Assembly: GCA_034698045.1 (NCBI GenBank)
Contig: JAQGAU010000949.1
Coordinates: 1-22,445, forward strand
From: Paramacrobiotus richtersi
Taxonomy: Eukaryota; Tardigrada; Eutardigrada; Parachela; Macrobiotidae
Length of the DNA stretch: 22,445 nt
Direction: 5' to 3'
The notes under the pieces were generated by a model. The model saw only the letters and a program-made list of their open reading frames with translations, searched no databases and had not been told where the DNA came from. Within the stretch, counting starts at the first letter, position 1. Each line of letters starts with the position of its first letter. The translations under genes were made by a program, and so were the position numbers. Of this stretch, positions 1-9,099 are shown in pieces.

Positions 1-165
1 ATTGTGGAGCGACATAATTGTGATAACTGCGGAAAGGAAGTAACGGATGATGGACTACATGGGCTCTCCTGTAGAATGAACGCTGGCCTATGGAAGTCGC
101 GCCATAATTGCGTGAACGACGTTGTACTGCAATCGCTGCGGAACGCTGGCGTCGAGGCATCACAA
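1..165 (+). pseudogene. Fragment of RT-associated zinc/nuclease-like domain, copy 1
   Basis: Frame +1 from a GTG at 4 gives a cysteine/histidine-rich stretch: HNCDNCGK, then GLHGLSCRM, then SRHN and a short helix ending NAGVEA. From recall, this C-x2-C ... H-x3-C ... RHN arrangement is typical of the C-terminal part of reverse-transcriptase proteins in many marine invertebrate genomes. It resembles the zinc knuckle plus restriction-like endonuclease of R2-type LINEs; that link is inference. The fragment begins at the window edge. It matches the copy at 13951-14120 at high nucleotide identity as far as about base 157, then similarity stops abruptly. The frame continues to a stop at 196-198 but with unrelated residues. 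The next frame is DIRS-like gag, so this is a truncated piece joined to another element. Confidence 0.7.
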
Positions 166-184
166 CTCGTTACCATTCGAGAAG

Positions 185-1072
185 GTAAGCGCCCTTAGTA
201 TCGAAGAACTACCCGTACAGAAAGTGCACGTGTTTGACCGCCTGGGTGCCCCTGTCGACAACTGTCCTTCCAAATACAAGAACTTGCCAGCCGTATCTCC
301 GAAGCTCCGCGAACAGCTGCTCGACAACACTCAGTTCGTAGACTTCATTGACCATCTGCCGCAGAACAGAGCACCGGCAAAGAGGACCCACAACGGAACT
401 CGGATCGTACATGATGCTACAGGAGGGATGACGTTCGTCTTCACTGCAAAAAAGGAGCAGATCACGTCCGTCTCCGGATGGATGCGCGCCTTCTCGGTTT
501 TCATGTCTTACCGCACCTTCGAACACCCCGAAATGACCGTTCCCCTTCTGCGTTACATGAACCAGATTGCGCTGATGATGGATCCGGCCAGAGGATATAC
601 ATTTGACAACGTTATCGAGTATGACATTTAGTTTCGCAACAACGCGGCCAACCATCCAGATGACCCAGATATCTGGACTCGCCGACACGAAGAGTCGTAT
701 CAGGAATGTATCGCAAATCCCAGGCTTTCCACAGCTGCCGTTTGGACGATGCAAACGCAAACGCAAACGCAAAGCACTCCAAGGCCTAACGCAAAGCACT
801 CCAAGGCCACCTGCAACGACGGCCGTGAAGTGAGCCATATCGCATTCAGCTGTCCACAGCTAAAACAGCTTTTTCGCGGGCGCTCCGGCGCAGACGGAGA
901 TATCTGCCGGAACTACAACAGTGGACGCTTTCGAACACCATGTCCCCACCAGCGCAAGAACGCATGTCTCACGTGCCGGTCGACAGACCACGGCGAACTC
1001 GCCCATTACCGCCACAGTGGAGGTGAGTCCGCAGGGGGCTCCCAGCGCCCCAGACCGGACAACTTCGCTTAG
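185..1072 (+). pseudogene. DIRS-like retroelement ORF1 (gag-like), one in-frame stop
   Basis: Frame +2 is open upstream from about 122 and becomes recognisable near the VHVFDRLG motif (224-247). It continues through QFVDFIDHLP (about 334-363) and a helical stretch with SGWMRAFSVFMSYRTFEHPE (474-533), LLRYMN and EYDI. This order matches the nucleocapsid-like ORF1 of DIRS-type tyrosine-recombinase retroelements, from recall of the family. A TAG at 629-631 interrupts the frame, yet the same frame resumes for another 147 codons. The C-terminal part holds a zinc-knuckle remnant: DICRNYNSGRFRTPC followed by ACLTC (Cys codons at 905, 941, 965, 974; His at 947). One family cysteine appears to be Phe (SGRF instead of SGRC). 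The reverse transcriptase follows about 120 bases downstream, the expected order. The true start is not visible; the 5' side abuts an unrelated domain fragment near 160-185. Confidence 0.72.
749..808 (+). repeat. Hexamer run and 22-bp tandem duplication inside the gag-like ORF
   Basis: About four copies of GCAAAC (749-771) run into two copies of a 20-base block, ACGCAAAGCACTCCAAGGCC, at 767-786 and 789-808 (period 22). The period is not a multiple of three, so the duplication by itself would shift the frame. Homology on both sides nonetheless lies in frame +2, which suggests a compensating indel in the hexamer run. Confidence 0.8.
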
Positions 1073-1191
1073 GTCTTCCAGTTTTGCGCGGCATCTCACC
1101 TTCCTCATCCTCATATAACCCGCTTCATTATTAATACAATTAGTAAAGGCGCCGAGCTTAATATCCGCGGCAACAGAGACCACGAACCACG

Positions 1192-2076
1192 AAGAACTCC
1201 CCATCGGCCCTCGCCACCGCCGACGCGGTTCGTGCAGCTGTCCAAAAAGAAATAAGCCAGAGCCACACAAAAGGTCCTTTCACCAAACCTGCACATCCCG
1301 ACTTCGTGACTAACTCACTCGGGGCCAGACCGAAAGAGACCGGTGGACTGCGAATGATTATGGACATGTCACGGCCCAGCGGAAACGGCATGAATGACTT
1401 CATCCCAAAAGACAATCCTCCACTAAAATTCTGCTCAGTCGATGACGCAGTGCGGATTCTCACTCATCGGGGTATCGGAGCCTTCATGGCGAAGCTCGAC
1501 ATTCAAAATGCCTTCCGACTTATTCCAGTCCGCCGGGACCAGTGGAACCTCCTCGGATTCCAGCTCGACGGTAAATATCACCACGACATCGTGTTGCCTT
1601 TCGGATGCCGCTCTGCTCCTGGCATTTTTTGCCGATTCTCCGACGCGATACACTGGATCTTCGTAAATGTCACCGACCACGAAGACCTCCTACACTATGT
1701 TGACGACTATTTTGTGGTAACAGAGACTGCATCCCACTGCAAACAGCTCGTGGAAGCTTTCATAAGCTTATGCGACGAACTGGGACTGCCGATGGCGGTC
1801 GACAAACTCGAAGGTCCCGCAACACGCATCGTCTTCTTTGGCATCGTTCTCGGCTCAATAGCCCAAACACTGTCCCTTCCAGAGGGAAAACTGGCAGAGA
1901 TCACATCCTTGCTATCAGACTGTAAGACCAAAGAAGGCTGCAGTCTCCGAGAACTGCAACTATCCTTAAACAGTTTGAGCGAAAATCGCTTCGCATTTCC
2001 CCGTAATCTGCAAAAACCTATAATTTCTGCAATAGGCTTTTTGGATCTTAAGGGGAAATTCTGTGTACTGTCATAA
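1192..2076 (+). pseudogene. DIRS-like reverse transcriptase, truncated
   Basis: Frame +1 is open from upstream of 1192 to a TAA at 2074-2076. Motifs in order: HTKGPF and FVTNSLGARPKETGG (fingers), MIMDMSRPSGNGMNDFI, AKLDIQNAF with catalytic Asp at 1498-1500 (domain A), LPFGCRSAPGIF (domain B), HYVDDYF with the YVDD catalytic pair at 1696-1707 (domain C), and KLEGPATRIVFFGI (domains D/E). This signature, especially MDxSRPxGxxxNDFI and LPFGxRSAP, is that of DIRS-type retroelement polymerases, where the product copies element RNA into DNA. The catalytic residues are intact. Clear homology fades after LRELQ (about 1962). The RNase H, methyltransferase and tyrosine recombinase regions of the family are absent; foldback element A lies just downstream. 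The GTG at 1306 is not the real start, because homology extends at least 100 bases upstream in frame. Confidence 0.85.
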
Positions 2077-2095
2077 GTATTAGCGAAATCACAAC

Positions 2096-2643
2096 AGCCG
2101 GGCATCTGCAAGCTATTTACTAGCCTTCGTTGTTGTTTATAATGACCAGAACGTCGATAAACAGTGTCCAGAAATTCGCTTGTGCGCGCAACGTCCGGCT
2201 GTTGCACAATAGCGGCAAAAAGTTTAAACACATTTCCTTCTCAAATAATTCAGCGTTTTATCCAAACTTCTCATTGCCTATATCAAAAAATGACATATAT
2301 ATGATACTCGTTCTGAACCATTCTCAGCCTGGAGGTATGATTCTGAAATTTTAAAATTAATTTTGAAATATTTGAAATTCATTTTAAAATTATTGAAACA
2401 TACCTCCGGGATGAAAATGGTTCAGAACGATCATCATATAAATGTGCAGTTTTAGATGTAAGCATAAAGAAGTTTGGACGAAACGCTGAATTATTTGGGA
2501 AGGAAATGTGTTTAAACTTTCTGCCGCTATTGTGCAACAGCCAGCCGTTGCGCGTACAGACGGATTTCTGGACACTGTTTAATGAGGTTTTGGTTATCAT
2601 AAACAACAACGTAGCTTGTTGATAACCTTACAGGTACGCAGCT
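2096..2643. mobile_element. Foldback element A (long palindrome)
   Basis: The two halves are near reverse complements about an axis at 2369.5. Paired landmarks: 2161-2175 with 2564-2578, 2199-2216 with 2523-2540, and 2331-2339 with 2399-2407 all give the same axis within half a base. Arms are roughly 260 bases at about 80% identity by eye, fading beyond 2106 and 2633. The centre is very AT-rich. Each arm carries the core GCGCAAC-n8-GTTGCRC shared with element B. No transposase is encoded and no clear target duplication was found; the outer edges are uncertain by tens of bases. It sits right after the decayed end of the DIRS-like RT, so insertion into or next to that element is likely. The mirrored ORFs on the two arms (2130-2354 plus, 2379-2609 minus) are palindrome artefacts. 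Confidence 0.85.
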
Positions 2644-2659
2644 GCCCTGTTTTCACCAA

Positions 2660-4540
2660 TCGTTGTGACGGAGGAAGAATATAGCCTTAAGGTGTGTTCG
2701 AGAATGGTTTTCTTTGACTAAAGCCACTTAGGGTGAAAAAATACGCAGTGCTTTCTGTTTCGGATGGGTCCAGCAGACAATTTTTTGCTTGAAATCGCAA
2801 TTGTACCTATGTAGCTACTGGATGAGGTACATATAACAGACAAGGGATTGCTCTACCCTGTGATCAGGCCAATGCTCACAAAGAGCAGGTATTAAAATAA
2901 GAAGAAAAGTCTCGAGAAATTCTGCTATGCATCAAAAGTATAATCTGAATACGCTTAAAAATGCACAAAAACCCAAGAAAGATTACTACAAAAGCTTTTC
3001 GATTTCCTTGATTGCGAGAAAAGTTATCGAATTTTAAATGTTTCAAGAATCAATATCTTTTGAAACATTAGACGAAAGCCAAAAAGGGCCAAATTTGTCC
3101 TACACGGAGGTAGAGTGTTATCACATGGTACATAATAATGGTCGAAAGAATCATCTTTTTTACGTTAGTAAGAGTTCATCCTATGTGCGACACTACTAAA
3201 GATTAAAACCAGCTTTAGCGTATTTTCTATAAAATTATGTGCTTTACCAACAATAGAATTGTGGTAGAAAAAATCTAATTAAGTATTATAGATATCCTCA
3301 GTTTATTTGTAAAATAAAGCAGAGGGGTAAAATTTTTGAATAGAAAAATGGATAGAAATATTAGATTTTATAGGAAGAATTTGCCGATATAAACCATACC
3401 ACAGACTGAAAGGGGCGCTACCTAAGTGCAAAATTGTTCTTACCAAAAAGAGCAAGCAAGGAAATGTGGCATAAACACTATTTTCATCATTTGCGATTAC
3501 TATTATTATCAGGGAAGCCAGACTTCTTATTAGAAACTAACAAAGTATAATTAAATACTTCGCTATTTGTTGCTTTAATATGAAAAAAAGAAACAAAAGT
3601 CGAGAATATATTGTAACCCATAACACACATCAGTTTTGTAACGATATCAGAGAAACGAAAGCTGTTGTACAAAAATCATCCCAAATCAAAACAATTCTAT
3701 TAGTTAAGACAAGATGTGGATTATCTTTGAAGTTGGAACTGAAAACCTCTTTTAGCTTACCTTAAAGAAAATTTACTACCTTGAGTTTTGTCCTAAAAAC
3801 AACGTTTTCTTTTTACAATGAACTGTATTTTTCTACATAGATAACAACCAAATTTGATTGTTGCTTTAGAGTTAAAAAAGTAGATACTATGATTGAAGAG
3901 ATAGCCTCATGTAGTTCTTATACTTCAACGACAGGTTTGCACCTGATAAAATTATGTTTGGTAAAACGAATGCAAGCAATATGCGGTATATTTTTAGTGA
4001 TGTAAAGCGTACTAATATATTTTTTTTTTCGAAGTTGCTCAAAAAAAAAATGCAAAAAAAAAATTATTATTTATTAACTTCACAAGTTTATATGGATGGT
4101 TCAGAAAAAGATTAAACCATAATATTATATACCTTAGTTTTATTTCTCTTAAAATAAAAACGGTGTTGCTTTTTGGCTGTTAACTTAGAGAATTTAATTT
4201 GGCTGTGTTTACAATTTAAAAAAAGTTGTTCATACACTGAAATGATAACTTTATTTCTTTTTTGTTTGTTTGTGCATCTGCGTTATAACTTAGTTTGAAT
4301 TTGTGTGAGATCGTAATTCAGATGGAGACATTGATATATAATAATTTATTATTATTCTTTGAGTTTGGTGGTTCCTAGTGGTTTAAAATTAAAATATGTA
4401 CTGTTAGCATCGAGGTGTTCAGTGGACTCACATGGGTATGGCAGAGCTGTCAAATTTAAATATGTACAGTAAATAGTTTGCTTTGTTTACTGAAATTAAT
4501 TGAAGCAGGTAATAATTGGAGTAATAATAATTTATAAATT
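2660..4540. other. AT-rich intergenic DNA, no gene seen
   Basis: Stop codons are dense in all frames and the longest ORFs are about 60 codons without motif content. Homopolymer runs occur at 4020-4030 (T) and 4041-4070 (A), which could pair as a weak hairpin. Base composition is clearly more AT-rich than in the flanking retroelement DNA. No repeat family was recognised. Confidence 0.6.
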
Positions 4541-4546
4541 GATAAT

Positions 4547-4589
4547 AACCATATAGTGACCATATAATAACCATATAATAACCATTGTA
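4547..4589 (+). repeat. Short tandem repeat, 11-12 bp unit
   Basis: About four tandem copies of ACCATATAATA with small variants (first copy ACCATATAGTG, last copy ACCATTGTA). Simple AT-rich minisatellite. Confidence 0.75.
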
Positions 4590-4599
4590 ATCTGACAGC

Positions 4600-6030
4600 C
4601 AATATTTTCAATGAGACTGGCAAAAATTAGGAAAAAGAAACTATGTCGCTGTTGCAACCGCCTATGGCACTGCCGTCTTTTACGGCACGAGCTTTATCGT
4701 CTCGGCCTAACTGCTGCGAAACTGTTGTACGGCAAACCCGAAATAGCACCATCATATACTTTGGTAGCATGCTATTTATACATATACTTTGGTACCATAC
4801 TGCAGCGCACACGGAGGTTGCAGTGGAGACTTAATTCATTGACAGAGCGAGCGAAGCGAGCGAGGTTTATGCATTCAAGGCTGGGCCAAAAAAATTTTCA
4901 CAGTTTGCTATTATCTCGAAAACTTCACGTTAGATTTTCATGCCGTCTTTTGCAATCAGCTCGCATTCTGCGTTTATCCACGCGAAAAATAGTGGTTGTG
5001 GCGAGATAACTCTGGAACTCCTGAAATCTGGATTCGGAAGTTTCCCATAGACTCGTATGTTATAAGTGGTGTAGCGTAGCGAAGGTTTTTCGCTTACAGT
5101 TTACGCGCTGTTTAAGACTTCGAAACTGCAGAACGTGAAAACGTTGGAACTAGATTGTACCGATTTGTACGATTTAGAAGCACGCTCCACCAAAACGCGC
5201 ACGCAGCTCTTGTGGCTAGCTGTCGAACGTCCGACTCGGTCCGACTAAGAATGAGCCCCGTTACCGAAAAAGCTTGGCGGCCACAGCTCTGACCGGCAGC
5301 GAGCATGTTTATATGTAACTTTGGGCAACACATTCACTTCCGGAATTAACTGGCACTTTTGTTTTTGCTGTTGTAATTAGTAGAACAGCTGTTGTTTATG
5401 TTGAAATAATGATACAGAACTTTTACCAGCAACAAATTGTTATTTGTTTTATTAGTGTTTTTATTGGTGTACCATTGTTGCACATGCGTACGCAATGACG
5501 CACGCATTCTACTAGAAAAACAATATCAAATGAGCAGGAAGGTCTTATCTAGTCCGACAGAGCGTTATTAGTGTCGTTATTATTGTTATTATTTATTAGT
5601 GGTAATTTTACTAATATAATATCGACAGTTCGATATCGGTACTTCCCTACTGCCCTTAAGTCAGTACCCTAAATTAATTATGCCAACCTCCTGTCGGAGG
5701 GGTTTCTTACCTAAAAGAGGGGTTCCACAGCACTTACTGTTGCTGCTACAAACAAGCTACTGAGGTAAAATAAGGTAACAAAACTGTGTGTTGCCTGTCT
5801 TCTCGGAGCTTGCTCGGTCTACAAGCACGGAAGGATGAAGTGCTACTTAGTTTAGCTTTCTTTTCCTTTTTTCCATCAGTTAAACATGGGAGCAGTTAGA
5901 TTATATTTGATAATTACCATTATGCTGAGTTCTGATTCCTGAAATAAATGGAGCGGATCGAAATTTGACAGCACGATCCCTTCCCTTTTCAATGGACTGG
6001 GACCAAAGTGAACTTTCCGCGATATTGGTA
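4600..6030. other. Non-coding stretch with small repeats
   Basis: No supported gene. A 6-bp hairpin TGCCGT/ACGGCA lies at 4671-4687. A 14-base direct repeat CATATACTTTGGTA lies at 4753-4766 and 4781-4794. A purine-rich block of GAGCGAGC-type repeats lies near 4845-4865 and a related GTAGCGTAGCGAAGG near 5072-5086. The 132-codon plus-strand ORF at 4611-5009 shows no domain and an Arg/Leu-rich composition typical of chance translation. The remainder to 6030 shows only short hairpins, for example CCTCCTGTCGGAGGGG near 5688-5703. Confidence 0.5.
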
Positions 6031-6117
6031 AGAGTCTGACTTTTAGCAGTCAGAGTTTGACTTTTAGCAGTCCAAGTCCGGGTTTGAGCGGTCCGGGTCC
6101 GAGTCCGACTTTCAGCG
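6031..6117 (+). repeat. 21-bp tandem repeat, about four decayed units
   Basis: Units at 6031-6051 and 6052-6072 differ at one base (AGAGTYTGACTTTTAGCAGTC). Units at 6073-6093 and 6094-6117 are more diverged and GC-richer. The period is a multiple of three, so one frame gives a Ser/Pro/Gly-rich peptide, but nothing else supports coding. Confidence 0.85.
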
Positions 6118-6129
6118 CGGGCCGCCCAA

Positions 6130-7380
6130 AGATTCCCTCGGTGCCCTGCTCAACAGAAACTCACAGTGTGCCTTGTCAACTTTGTTTCTTTTCAAGTACA
6201 AATCGACGCATGTTTTACTCGGATGCAGATAGACATTGCATCGGTGTTGTGAGTTTGCGGAATCAAAAAAGACCGGCACCCACAGGTAACGAAAACGAGA
6301 TCGTCCGGTGCGACTCGGCCACAAGCTAATTGTCTTATGCATCCGCTGCAGGTTTTCCACTTGCCTATTGTCCAGAGTCCAGAGCGTTGCACATTCTGGC
6401 CACACTTTTTTTTCCACTGCTGCATGCACCGCCATCAAACAACATTGAAATATATTTTTACTGTATAACTGCCTTGTCGCACTTGCTATTTAGTTTTTGA
6501 TTTTCTGTACAGAGAGTGAATAACCAACGCTTCAAAACGGCATAATATGCGCAATACCCTAGTGATCTTGGGTGAATTGAGTCTTCAGCGTAAGGATTAA
6601 TTGTTCCGGTAAACTCTCCAGATTTCCATGCAGTGCAGAGAATTTCGATTTTGTTTACGATTTTCCCACTGTTGATGCCAACCACAAACAACCACGAACA
6701 ACCACAAAGGTTACCAGAAACCACAACTGCTGTCTACCAAAACCACGTCCGTTGTCGTCACCTTCTAGGTACGCCCGAACCGGCCCACGTCTGGTCAGTT
6801 GGATACCATTTTTAATGCACGAACGAAGATAACTCCCGAACGAAACCACGACAGGCGCGAATTTTCCAGGTGCATGAAGAAGCAATATTTAAGGCTTCAA
6901 AATTGTAACGCGATTTGTGTTTCGATCCAGTGTAAGTTACTAGGACCGGTCGGTATAGAAAGCATTCGACACTGATCTGTTCATCCAGCATGTAAGATAT
7001 GCTAAACATAAGTATATAACATCAAATAAGAAATGATCGCTAACGGAAAGGCGAAGTGTCAACCATATTAACGCAGCGATATGGAGCAGAAGGACAGCAG
7101 TGTGAGGCGAACATAATTAATTCCGCGAACAAACCTTGGTCCATCCTCTGATTTGATGGTTTGGCGCGGACAGAACATTTCTGCGGCGCTTTCTTAAAGA
7201 TGTTGATATATATCGCGGCCTTGAGCACCCGAACAGCGCTAATCCAAATTAATGTTGCAATATTAACTTCATTATTAGACAGATGAGCAATCAGCGATCC
7301 GTACAAGCGAAAACCGAGCCGGTTTCGGAAAAATGCTTCGAACAAATTCAGCAACACGACGAGTGCGTTCCTAAAGCATA
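6130..7380. other. Non-coding stretch with an ACCACAAAC-rich tract
   Basis: No supported gene on either strand; the ORFs here are short or overlap one another without motifs. At 6677-6752 there is a run of ACCACAAAC/ACCACGAAC-like repeats. They resemble in composition the arms of element E (14789-15463), but no partner arm was found nearby. The interval includes the presumed 3' side of the minus-strand zinc-finger ORF; no clear AATAAA was seen there on the minus strand. Confidence 0.45.
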
Positions 7381-7388
7381 CGCATATG

Positions 7389-8132
7389 CTAATTGTCCGA
7401 TTCTTCGTCCTGCTCGTGCATTTTTTCATGTCGCTTCTTGGTGTAGGCGGATGCGAACGTTCTTTCACACCCTGCAGACGAGCACGGAAACATCCGCAAT
7501 GTAGGACAGGCATGACGACGCAATTCCAACTGGGTGTTGTACACCCCCAAACATGACCTACAAGTGTGCGGCAAGACTAAAGACTCCACGCGTTTACGCC
7601 TTCCCGGAATGGTGAAAATTTGCGGCTGACTGTTAGAGAAGGTGACTTTCCTTTTTGGGAGTTTGATCTCCGGAGAATCTGGCTGACCCGCCTCCCCGGT
7701 CACATCCATCACGACATCACTGCTGTGTGACACTTCTGGATCCGCCGAGTTGAATATCGCCATGGACAGTCGCGCGTTTTCCGGAACGGTGGTGCTTTTT
7801 TCCACAGAAGCAGACGCCACATTTTTGGGAAGAACTGGTTGTGTAACTGGCGGCTCGTTCTGGATCAAGAAGTAATGCTGAGCGTCCCTAAAACCACCCA
7901 ATACTGTAGCAAGCAACCAGTGCCGCGCAAAGTACGTATATACTGACATCGAATGTGTTGTGGGCGTTTCAGAACTGTTTTCGGTCAAGCGCTTGCAATC
8001 CTTGTTGTTGCTTACTAATGGTAGCTGGATCCCATCGAATGATGGAATCCAAGCCACGTCCGCTGATTTTGTCAGTGCTTGTGAAGTTTGTGCGGCTTCG
8101 GCTAACTCATCCGCGCCGGTACACTGCGACAC
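7389..8132 (-). CDS. C2H2 zinc-finger protein, probable 3' exon of a host gene
   Basis: A 247-codon minus-strand ORF, the longest intact one here without a retroelement signature. The N-terminal 150 residues are Ser/Thr/Pro/Val-rich and look disordered. A basic stretch (KLPKRKVTF, PGRRKRVESL) could be a nuclear localisation signal. Two zinc-finger units follow near the C-terminus. The first is atypical (CRSC, 12 residues, then HAC in place of a normal H-x3-H). The second is canonical: FPCSSAGCERTF with C-x4-C, 12 residues, and H-x3-H (RHEKMH). The protein ends in an acidic tail, EQDEESDN. Role inferred: nuclear DNA- or RNA-binding protein. The real start is doubtful. Acceptor-like sequences lie at about 8124 (TTGTGTCGCAG) and near 7868 (CTTCTTGATCCAG), so only the 3' two-thirds may be exon. 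Foldback element C begins about 25 bases upstream. A retroelement-derived finger protein is the alternative. Confidence 0.55.
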   Translation of the reverse strand: MSQCTGADELAEAAQTSQALTKSADVAWIPSFDGIQLPLVSNNKDCKRLTENSSETPTTHSMSVYTYFARHWLLATVLGGFRDAQHYFLIQNEPPVTQPVLPKNVASASVEKSTTVPENARLSMAIFNSADPEVSHSSDVVMDVTGEAGQPDSPEIKLPKRKVTFSNSQPQIFTIPGRRKRVESLVLPHTCRSCLGVYNTQLELRRHACPTLRMFPCSSAGCERTFASAYTKKRHEKMHEQDEESDN

Positions 8133-8157
8133 AACCCAAACGATGAGTTCTTAGACA

Positions 8158-8677
8158 ACAGGCGCACATCAACCTATCTGCGTGAATCATCTTCGAATCA
8201 ACTTATCTGCGTACAAAACGAGAATTAGGCACAGTCAGACTTCGGCGTGAGCTCTCTGGCAAAATTTGGCACCGCAGCCATGGGCTTATGATCGTATGCA
8301 TTTTGAATTCCAGAACCATTCTTGATTTTTTTTCTAAATATAATTCGTTTTCACGCAGAATATTCAGAATTTTCGTAAACACGTGTCTGCAGAAGTTAAT
8401 TTACAAAGAGAAACGACCTGATTTGTTTCTTTTCTTAGTGCATTTCTTCAAACACGCTTTCACGCAAATTTTAAATATTTACAAGGTACATTTAGAAAAA
8501 AATGAAGTATGGATTTGAAAATGAAAATCAGTTTCATCGTGAGCGCATCAGTGCGTAGCAAGATTCTGCCAGGCTGCAGAGCGCTAACGCCAAAGTATGA
8601 ATCTGACTAATTCTTTTTATGTACGCAGATAGGTCGATACGCAGATGATCCACACCGATAAGTTGATGTGCGCTTGT
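8158..8677. mobile_element. Foldback/MITE-like element C
   Basis: The left end (8158-8205) and right end (8630-8677) are inverted copies: GCGCACATCAAC at 8162-8173 pairs with its complement at 8662-8673, and TATCTGCGTAC at 8194-8204 pairs with 8621-8631. Weaker inverted similarity continues inward to about 8315 and 8515, so almost the whole unit is palindromic around 8413-8418. Each end carries tandem subterminal motifs of the type ATCAACYTATCTGCGT (8168-8183 and 8186-8201 on the left). Such repeated subterminal motifs are usual transposase binding sites in DNA transposons; that role is inference. No transposase ORF fits inside. The outer boundary and target duplication are uncertain. It is not related in sequence to A, B or E. 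Confidence 0.78.
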
Positions 8678-8770
8678 GGTTTATCTACAAATAAGGTGTG
8701 ATTAAGCACACACAAGGAGCCTCTCGTCCTTTTTTTACAGATTTCACTCTCTTTCTCTATGCTTCGTAAA

Positions 8771-9095
8771 TACGAGTACGGCAACATGCTGTGCCCCATG
8801 TTTTCACGGGTGACATGTCGCGCCCGACCCCTAATACAAAGCTTGGTTTGCTCGTTACGCCACCGACTGCAATTCTTTGCCGTTGCGACTGCAGATTTCG
8901 TGAGGTTGGAGAAGTAATTACATTGTAGATCGTTGGCGGCTGGTGAAAAACGGTGTTTTGACTATTTTTTGTGCTAGACAGGTGAAAAAGATTCATTGTT
9001 TACACCAGTCCGGGGCTTGTACAAAAAACGCACTGGGTGGGGGCGGTACATGTCATTTGTGTAAACAAGGGGCACATCATGCCGCCGTCCTCGTA
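8771..9095. repeat. Inverted repeat D
   Basis: 8771-8831 and 9035-9095 are inverted copies (47 of 61 positions match by eye) about an axis at 8933. Anchors: TGTGCCCC at 8790-8797 with GGGGCACA at 9069-9076, and TACGAG at 8771-8776 with CTCGTA at 9090-9095. Similarity weakens inward. Reading each arm inward, both encode the same residue pattern, Y-E-x-G-x-M-x-C-P-x-F-x3-T-C-x-A, the right arm within the minus-strand ORF at 9000-9281. This may be an inverted duplication of a small coding or element fragment. It lies less than 100 bases from element C. Confidence 0.72.
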
Positions 9096-9099
9096 CTTC

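Noticed and set aside
209-838. 209-codon minus-strand ORF
   Set aside because: It is antisense to the DIRS-like gag; the plus strand shows ordered family motifs and this frame shows none.
1707-2231. 174-codon minus-strand ORF
   Set aside because: Antisense to the RT and running into the left arm of foldback element A; no domain.
2130-2609. Facing ORFs with similar proteins (2130-2354 plus, 2379-2609 minus)
   Set aside because: They are the two arms of one palindrome read in opposite directions, not two genes.
2660-3100. Continuation of the DIRS element (RNase H, methyltransferase or recombinase) after foldback element A
   Set aside because: I read the three forward frames here and saw no family motif; the DNA is AT-rich with dense stops.
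4611-5009. 132-codon plus-strand ORF
   Set aside because: Arg/Leu/Cys-rich chance translation, no motif, spans short DNA repeats.
7040-7513. 157-codon minus-strand ORF overlapping the zinc-finger ORF
   Set aside because: Different frame, overlaps the zinc-finger codons, no motif of its own.
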